A stretch of DNA of 64,000 bases, taken from contig JAFYYU010000017.1 of the NCBI GenBank assembly GCA_017557425.1, positions 124,001-188,000 on the forward strand. The letters run 5' to 3'. Position numbers and translations under genes: made by a program. This document shows positions 60,394-64,000 of this stretch, piece after piece (the stretch's first letter is position 1; each line of letters begins with the position of its first letter). The DNA is from Muribaculaceae bacterium (lineage in GTDB: Bacteria; Bacteroidota; Bacteroidia; Bacteroidales; Muribaculaceae). The notes beneath the pieces are model-generated. The model saw only the letters and a list, made by a program, of their open reading frames with translations. It was not told the DNA's origin and did not search any database.

Positions 60394-61278
60394 CTATTTC
60401 ATGAAGCAGTCAGGTAATGTGGGCATGGCGCCGTTTTGGGTGCAAACGTAGGCGCTGACCTCTACTGCAAGTTTGTGGGCCTCGTGGATGGGTTTACCGG
60501 CAAGGATAGCAGCACAGAAGGAACCCGTGAAGGAGTCACCGGCGCCAACGGTATCAGCTACCTCAACCTTGGGCGTGGCCTGGAAGGACATCTCGCCGGG
60601 CTTGAACACATAGGAACCGTTGGTGCCACAGGTAAGTACCAACATATCAAGATTGTACTTGCCCAGGATGAGCCAGCATTTGTTCTCCATGTCAAGGCCA
60701 GGATAGCCGAACATGCGACCAATGATTACCAATTCCTCATCATTAATTTTAAGGACGTTGCAACGGCGTAATGACTCTTGGATGATTTCCTGATTATAGA
60801 AATTCTGACGGAGGTTGATGTCAAATATCTTCATGCAGTCGTCGGGAGTTGTATCCAGAAAACGCTGGATGTTCTCGCGAGAAACGACGTTGCGCTGAGC
60901 CAGTGAACCATAGCATACGGCACGGCAGTTCCGTGCAATCTCCTCAATCTCGGGTGTGAAGGGGATATTGTCCCATGCCACATTTTCCTTGATGTCATAG
61001 GTGGGAATACCCTGCTCATCGAGCGTTACCTGCACGGTGCCAGTAGGATAAGGCACACGCGGCATGAGGTAGTTGAGACCATGCTCATTGAGCGCCTCAA
61101 TGGTTTCCTCGGCAAGTTTGTCCTCACCCAGTGCGCTGATGGCAATGGCATTGTCACTGCCCAGAAATTGCCCAGCATGATAAGCGAAGTTGGCGGGCGC
61201 ACCACCGAGCTTTTTGCCTTCGGGAAGAACATCCCACAGGGCCTCACCCAGGCCCACTACATAACGATTGTCTGCCAT
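60394..61278 (-). CDS. PfkB-family sugar kinase, probable fructokinase
   Basis: 294-aa ribokinase/PfkB-family kinase. N-terminal VGLGEALWDVLPEGKKLGGAPANFAYH is the sugar-binding GG motif region. The C-terminal signature DTVGAGDSFTGSFCAAIL near 243-260 holds the catalytic Asp and anion hole. It stands third in a unit with GH32 and an MFS transporter (4 bases from the transporter), so fructose released from fructans is the likely substrate, giving fructose-6-phosphate, which could feed pfp. Substrate is inferred from context and from the similarity of the N-terminus to Bacteroides fructokinases. Confidence 0.92.
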   Translation of the reverse strand: MADNRYVVGLGEALWDVLPEGKKLGGAPANFAYHAGQFLGSDNAIAISALGEDKLAEETIEALNEHGLNYLMPRVPYPTGTVQVTLDEQGIPTYDIKENVAWDNIPFTPEIEEIARNCRAVCYGSLAQRNVVSRENIQRFLDTTPDDCMKIFDINLRQNFYNQEIIQESLRRCNVLKINDEELVIIGRMFGYPGLDMENKCWLILGKYNLDMLVLTCGTNGSYVFKPGEMSFQATPKVEVADTVGAGDSFTGSFCAAILAGKPIHEAHKLAVEVSAYVCTQNGAMPTLPDCFMK

Positions 61279-61282
61279 ATGA

Positions 61283-62455
61283 TTAATTGTTTGTTGGTTG
61301 AGTTTTGAGTTGCTTTATATAAGTGAACAGGTAGATGACGCCAATGGCCATGACGGCAACGGCACCAGCCTGGCCTACGGCATCGCTGGCAAAGCCCATC
61401 AACAGCGGGAAAATCGTGCCGCCGAACAGGCCCATAATCATCAGACCAGAAACCTCGTTCTGCTTCTGTGGCATCGACTCGAGAGCCGTTGCAAAGCACA
61501 TGGAGAAAATGTTGGAGTTACCGTAGCCAACCAATGCGATTGCCGTGTAGAGCATCCACTTCTCGGTGCCGAAGAACAGGCCACACATCGCCAACGCCAT
61601 CATGCATACCGAGATCAAAAAGAACGTTCTCATCTTGAGCACGCGCAGGAAGAACGAGCCCGTCAAACAACCGATGGTACGGAAGATGAAATACAGCGAA
61701 GTGGCAAAGGCAGCTTCGTTCAAAGACATGCCCAGACGCTCCATGAGAATCTTCGGGGCAGTGGTGTTGGTGCCCACGTCGATACCCACGTGGCACATAA
61801 TGCCCAAGAAGGAGAGCAATACGATGGGAGTTCCCAACAATTTGAAGCATTCCACAAAAGATGAAGGTTTGCCCTCGATTTTTTCTTCCTGAATCGGGGT
61901 CACTCCCAGCAGGAGCGCCGAGAAGATGCCTACCACGAAGTAGATGGCAAACAGCACACGCCAGTCAAGACCCATACTGGGAATCACATGCGTTGCTCCC
62001 CACATGGCCAGATAAGGTGCAAGGAACGAAGCGATAGCCTTGATGAACTGGCCAAAAGTGAGCGTTGATGCAAGGTTGCCGCCGCCCATCACTGTCGATA
62101 CCAGTGGGTTGAGTGAGGTCTGCATCAGTGCGTTACCGATGCCCAGCAGCGAGAAGGCGATGAGCATCACAGGGAAACTGTTTCCGAACAGCGGAATCAA
62201 CAGAGATAACACAGTCACTGCAAGTGAGAGCAACACGGTCTTCTTGCGACCGATCTTATTCATTAGCATGCCCGTGGGGACACTAAAGATGAGGAACCAG
62301 AAGAACACCAGTGACGGGAAGATGTTAGCCACCGAGTCCGAGAGTTGGAGGTCTTCTTTCACATAGTTTGACGCGATGCCTACGAGGTCAACAAAGCCCA
62401 TGCAGAAGAAGCACAGCATGACCGAAATCATCGCGATTTTGTTTGTTTTAGCCAT
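61283..62455 (-). CDS. MFS sugar transporter, FucP/GlcP (FHS) type
   Basis: 390-aa inner-membrane permease with about 12 predicted helices. Features of the fucose/glucose/galactose-H+ symporter branch: FFCMGFVDLVGIASNYVKEDL at helix 1, GMLMNKIGRKKTVLLSL in loop 2-3 (the MFS G-x-x-x-D/N-R-x-G-R-K motif form), GIGNALMQTSLNPL in helix 4. It lies between GH32 (22 bases) and the kinase (4 bases), so fructose import is the likely job, the hydrolase acting outside or in the periplasm. Sugar specificity is context-based. Confidence 0.92.
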   Translation of the reverse strand: MAKTNKIAMISVMLCFFCMGFVDLVGIASNYVKEDLQLSDSVANIFPSLVFFWFLIFSVPTGMLMNKIGRKKTVLLSLAVTVLSLLIPLFGNSFPVMLIAFSLLGIGNALMQTSLNPLVSTVMGGGNLASTLTFGQFIKAIASFLAPYLAMWGATHVIPSMGLDWRVLFAIYFVVGIFSALLLGVTPIQEEKIEGKPSSFVECFKLLGTPIVLLSFLGIMCHVGIDVGTNTTAPKILMERLGMSLNEAAFATSLYFIFRTIGCLTGSFFLRVLKMRTFFLISVCMMALAMCGLFFGTEKWMLYTAIALVGYGNSNIFSMCFATALESMPQKQNEVSGLMIMGLFGGTIFPLLMGFASDAVGQAGAVAVMAIGVIYLFTYIKQLKTQPTNN

Positions 62456-62477
62456 ATCGTTTATTTTGAGTTTAGTG

Positions 62478-64000
62478 TTAGAGATTCATCTGATAAATAA
62501 TAGCCTTTCCACCCTTGACCTTGAGATTGGTGAAAGGAGCGCTGGGGAACACCAGGTTGGTCATCGCCATGCGGCCATCGCCATCAAAGGCCTCGATGCT
62601 GCAACGGTCAACGAATATGCGCAGTTGCTTAACGACGCCATGAGTGGGAGCCACGGTCACTGCAGGGAACGCCTCACTGAACGAAGCATCACCGCTGCCG
62701 GTGCGATCCATCGAGAATGTCTGCTTCTGGGCATCGTAACTCATCACCACCTGCTCGCCGTTGTCATTAGAGAGGGTGAGTTCCATCGACCCTTTCACAT
62801 TGACGACGATTTCGCATGTCTCGGTCGGTTTTTTCACCTTGGCACCTCGTGCCGCCATCATCTCAGGCGAGGGTTTCACGCTCACGTAGGTCTCTTCGCC
62901 ATCGGTGAACAAGCCCAAATCACGCGGGATGGAGTTGGCGCTGCGGAACTGGCGGGTGGGCACCTGGTTGGCATACTGCCAGTTGGACATCCATGCTATT
63001 ACCACATGACGGCCCTGGGGCGCATTGTAGAACGATACCGTGGCATAGTGGTCCTTGCCGTAGTCCATCCACTTGGTGACCTTGGGCATCGACTCACAGG
63101 TGAACTTGTGACCGTCAAAGTCGCCTACAAAGTATTGGGTTGCCGAGCCTCCGAAAGGACCACCGGGGTTGATATTGCAAATCAGTACCCACTTGCCGTC
63201 GATCTTCATCAGGTCGGGGCACTCCCAAACGCCACCATGGTTACCATATTCCTTACCGAAGGAACTCTCATACTTCCAGGATTTCAGGTCCTTGGAACTG
63301 TAGATGTTCATTTCCTGACCAGCGGCGAGAATCATGTTCCAAGCGTTGATGTCGCTGTTCCAGAAAGGATTCGGGTCGCGGAAGTCGGGCACATCGCTCG
63401 TCAAGACGGGGTTGCCCTCATACTTCTCGAACGTCATGCCGTTGTCGTGTGAGATGGCGATTGACTGCGTCTGGTTCTGTCCAGCCGAGGTATAGATGGC
63501 CACCACGTCGTTGCCGTCGGTCACACAGGAACCCGAGAAGATGGTACCCAGGGCATCAGGCTCGATGGCGATGGGTTGAGACTGCCAGTGGATAAGATCG
63601 GTCGAGGTGGAGTGTCCCCAAGTCATGTTTTCCCATTGTGAACCATAGGGATTGTACTGGTAGTACAAGTGCCACACACCGTCCTTGTAGAACATGCCGT
63701 TTGGATCATTCATCCAGCCGTAGGCGGGCGTATGATGATATGCGGGTCTGAAGCGTTCACGGTTAGCCGTGTCAAACGTGTCAGCAATCCGCATCTCCCG
63801 CCAGCATGCGAAGTCCTTAATCGCACCGGTGATGCGACGGTCGCTGTGGAAATTGATGTCAAGCAATACCATCTTGCTTCCAAACCGCCTAATATCAAGA
63901 GGCACAAAGTAGTCCACCTTGTCTACTGCGAGACGCACATTAAGCGCTTGCACCTGCTGGTTGTCCACGATGATGCGCACATTGGCGTTCTCCTCTTTCT
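62478..64000 (-). CDS. GH32 fructan hydrolase (levanase/inulinase-like), partial at right edge
   Basis: At least 507 codons of a glycoside hydrolase family 32 enzyme; the reading frame stays open to the right edge, so the N-terminus is missing. The first visible 80 residues look like the N-terminal DUF4980-type domain of Bacteroides fructanases. Catalytic set: nucleophile Asp in WMNDPNGMFY, stabiliser Asp in DFRDPNPFW, acid/base Glu in VWECPDLM. The C-terminal beta-sandwich follows, with ERCSIEAFDG-like (VDRCSIEAFDGDGRM). With the transporter and kinase it completes a fructan-use operon. Levan versus inulin preference, and endo versus exo action, cannot be read here. Confidence 0.93.
   Translation of the reverse strand, partial: KEENANVRIIVDNQQVQALNVRLAVDKVDYFVPLDIRRFGSKMVLLDINFHSDRRITGAIKDFACWREMRIADTFDTANRERFRPAYHHTPAYGWMNDPNGMFYKDGVWHLYYQYNPYGSQWENMTWGHSTSTDLIHWQSQPIAIEPDALGTIFSGSCVTDGNDVVAIYTSAGQNQTQSIAISHDNGMTFEKYEGNPVLTSDVPDFRDPNPFWNSDINAWNMILAAGQEMNIYSSKDLKSWKYESSFGKEYGNHGGVWECPDLMKIDGKWVLICNINPGGPFGGSATQYFVGDFDGHKFTCESMPKVTKWMDYGKDHYATVSFYNAPQGRHVVIAWMSNWQYANQVPTRQFRSANSIPRDLGLFTDGEETYVSVKPSPEMMAARGAKVKKPTETCEIVVNVKGSMELTLSNDNGEQVVMSYDAQKQTFSMDRTGSGDASFSEAFPAVTVAPTHGVVKQLRIFVDRCSIEAFDGDGRMAMTNLVFPSAPFTNLKVKGGKAIIYQMNL

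Overview
The window looks like a chromosomal segment of a gut Bacteroidales bacterium, most likely Muribaculaceae or Prevotellaceae. The family assignment is an inference. Visible support: promoters of the Bacteroidetes type (TTTG or TTG, 19-20 bases, TAnnTTTG) before many genes; a tmRNA encoding a GENNYALAA tag; a type IX secretion C-terminal domain; the alternate GlmU-like enzyme; PPi-dependent phosphofructokinase; paired HU, SPOR and LysM proteins; and surface proteins carrying dockerin-like repeats that end in LLSGNWP. No rRNA or tRNA genes are seen. The only RNA gene is ssrA.

Layout. 1-5,142 (minus strand): menG (cut by the edge) and phoH; a ribE / phosphoesterase / SPOR lipoprotein cluster; pfp. 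5,491-7,623: leucine-rich surface protein with a C-terminal dockerin-like pair. 7,814-11,768: dTDP-sugar operon (rfbA, two FdtA-like ketoisomerases, a DegT-type aminotransferase, an SGNH-like membrane protein), probably making a dTDP-3-amino-3,6-dideoxyhexose for a surface glycan. 11,823-17,373: three HU-superfamily proteins, two of them joined through a membrane helix to peptidoglycan-binding-type domains (LysM-like, SPOR). Between them lie a hydroxyacid dehydrogenase, a PAS protein, an Ntn-hydrolase and a small membrane protein. 17,464-23,684: UDG-fold glycosylase, Wza-type export lipoprotein, clpB, rfbC and the GlmU-like gene.

23,759-28,481 (minus): tight operon of carboxylesterase, GH29 alpha-L-fucosidase and C69 dipeptidase, suited to host-glycan or glycopeptide scavenging. 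28,603-30,853: ftsY-rimO. 31,018-32,565: repeat protein resembling starch-binding SusE/SusF modules with an internal dockerin-like pair. 32,666-34,509 (minus): Dabb protein and rpsF-rpsR-rplI. 34,783-40,062: 1,759-residue BspA/DUF285 repeat protein. 40,176-42,769 (minus): PepSY-like lipoprotein, thioredoxin-like protein, DUF4301 protein. 42,870-45,771: RelA-type (p)ppGpp synthetase with a degenerate hydrolase domain, and a 3'-5' exonuclease. 45,859-46,255: ssrA.

46,256-60,176 may be an accessory island. The last bases of ssrA (CCCTCCAGCTCCAC) recur in the same orientation at 60,163, followed by a strong terminator, as expected of attL/attR around DNA inserted at the tmRNA 3' end. No integrase is present. 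The interval holds a 3,262-residue type IX-secreted LamG protein preceded by two unreported micro-ORFs, a BspA-like protein with a C8 tract near its 3' end, a 31-codon Met-rich ORF with its own terminator, and an AT-rich ATPase-nuclease gene. 60,394-64,000 (minus): fructan operon of PfkB sugar kinase, MFS transporter and GH32 fructan hydrolase (cut by the right edge).
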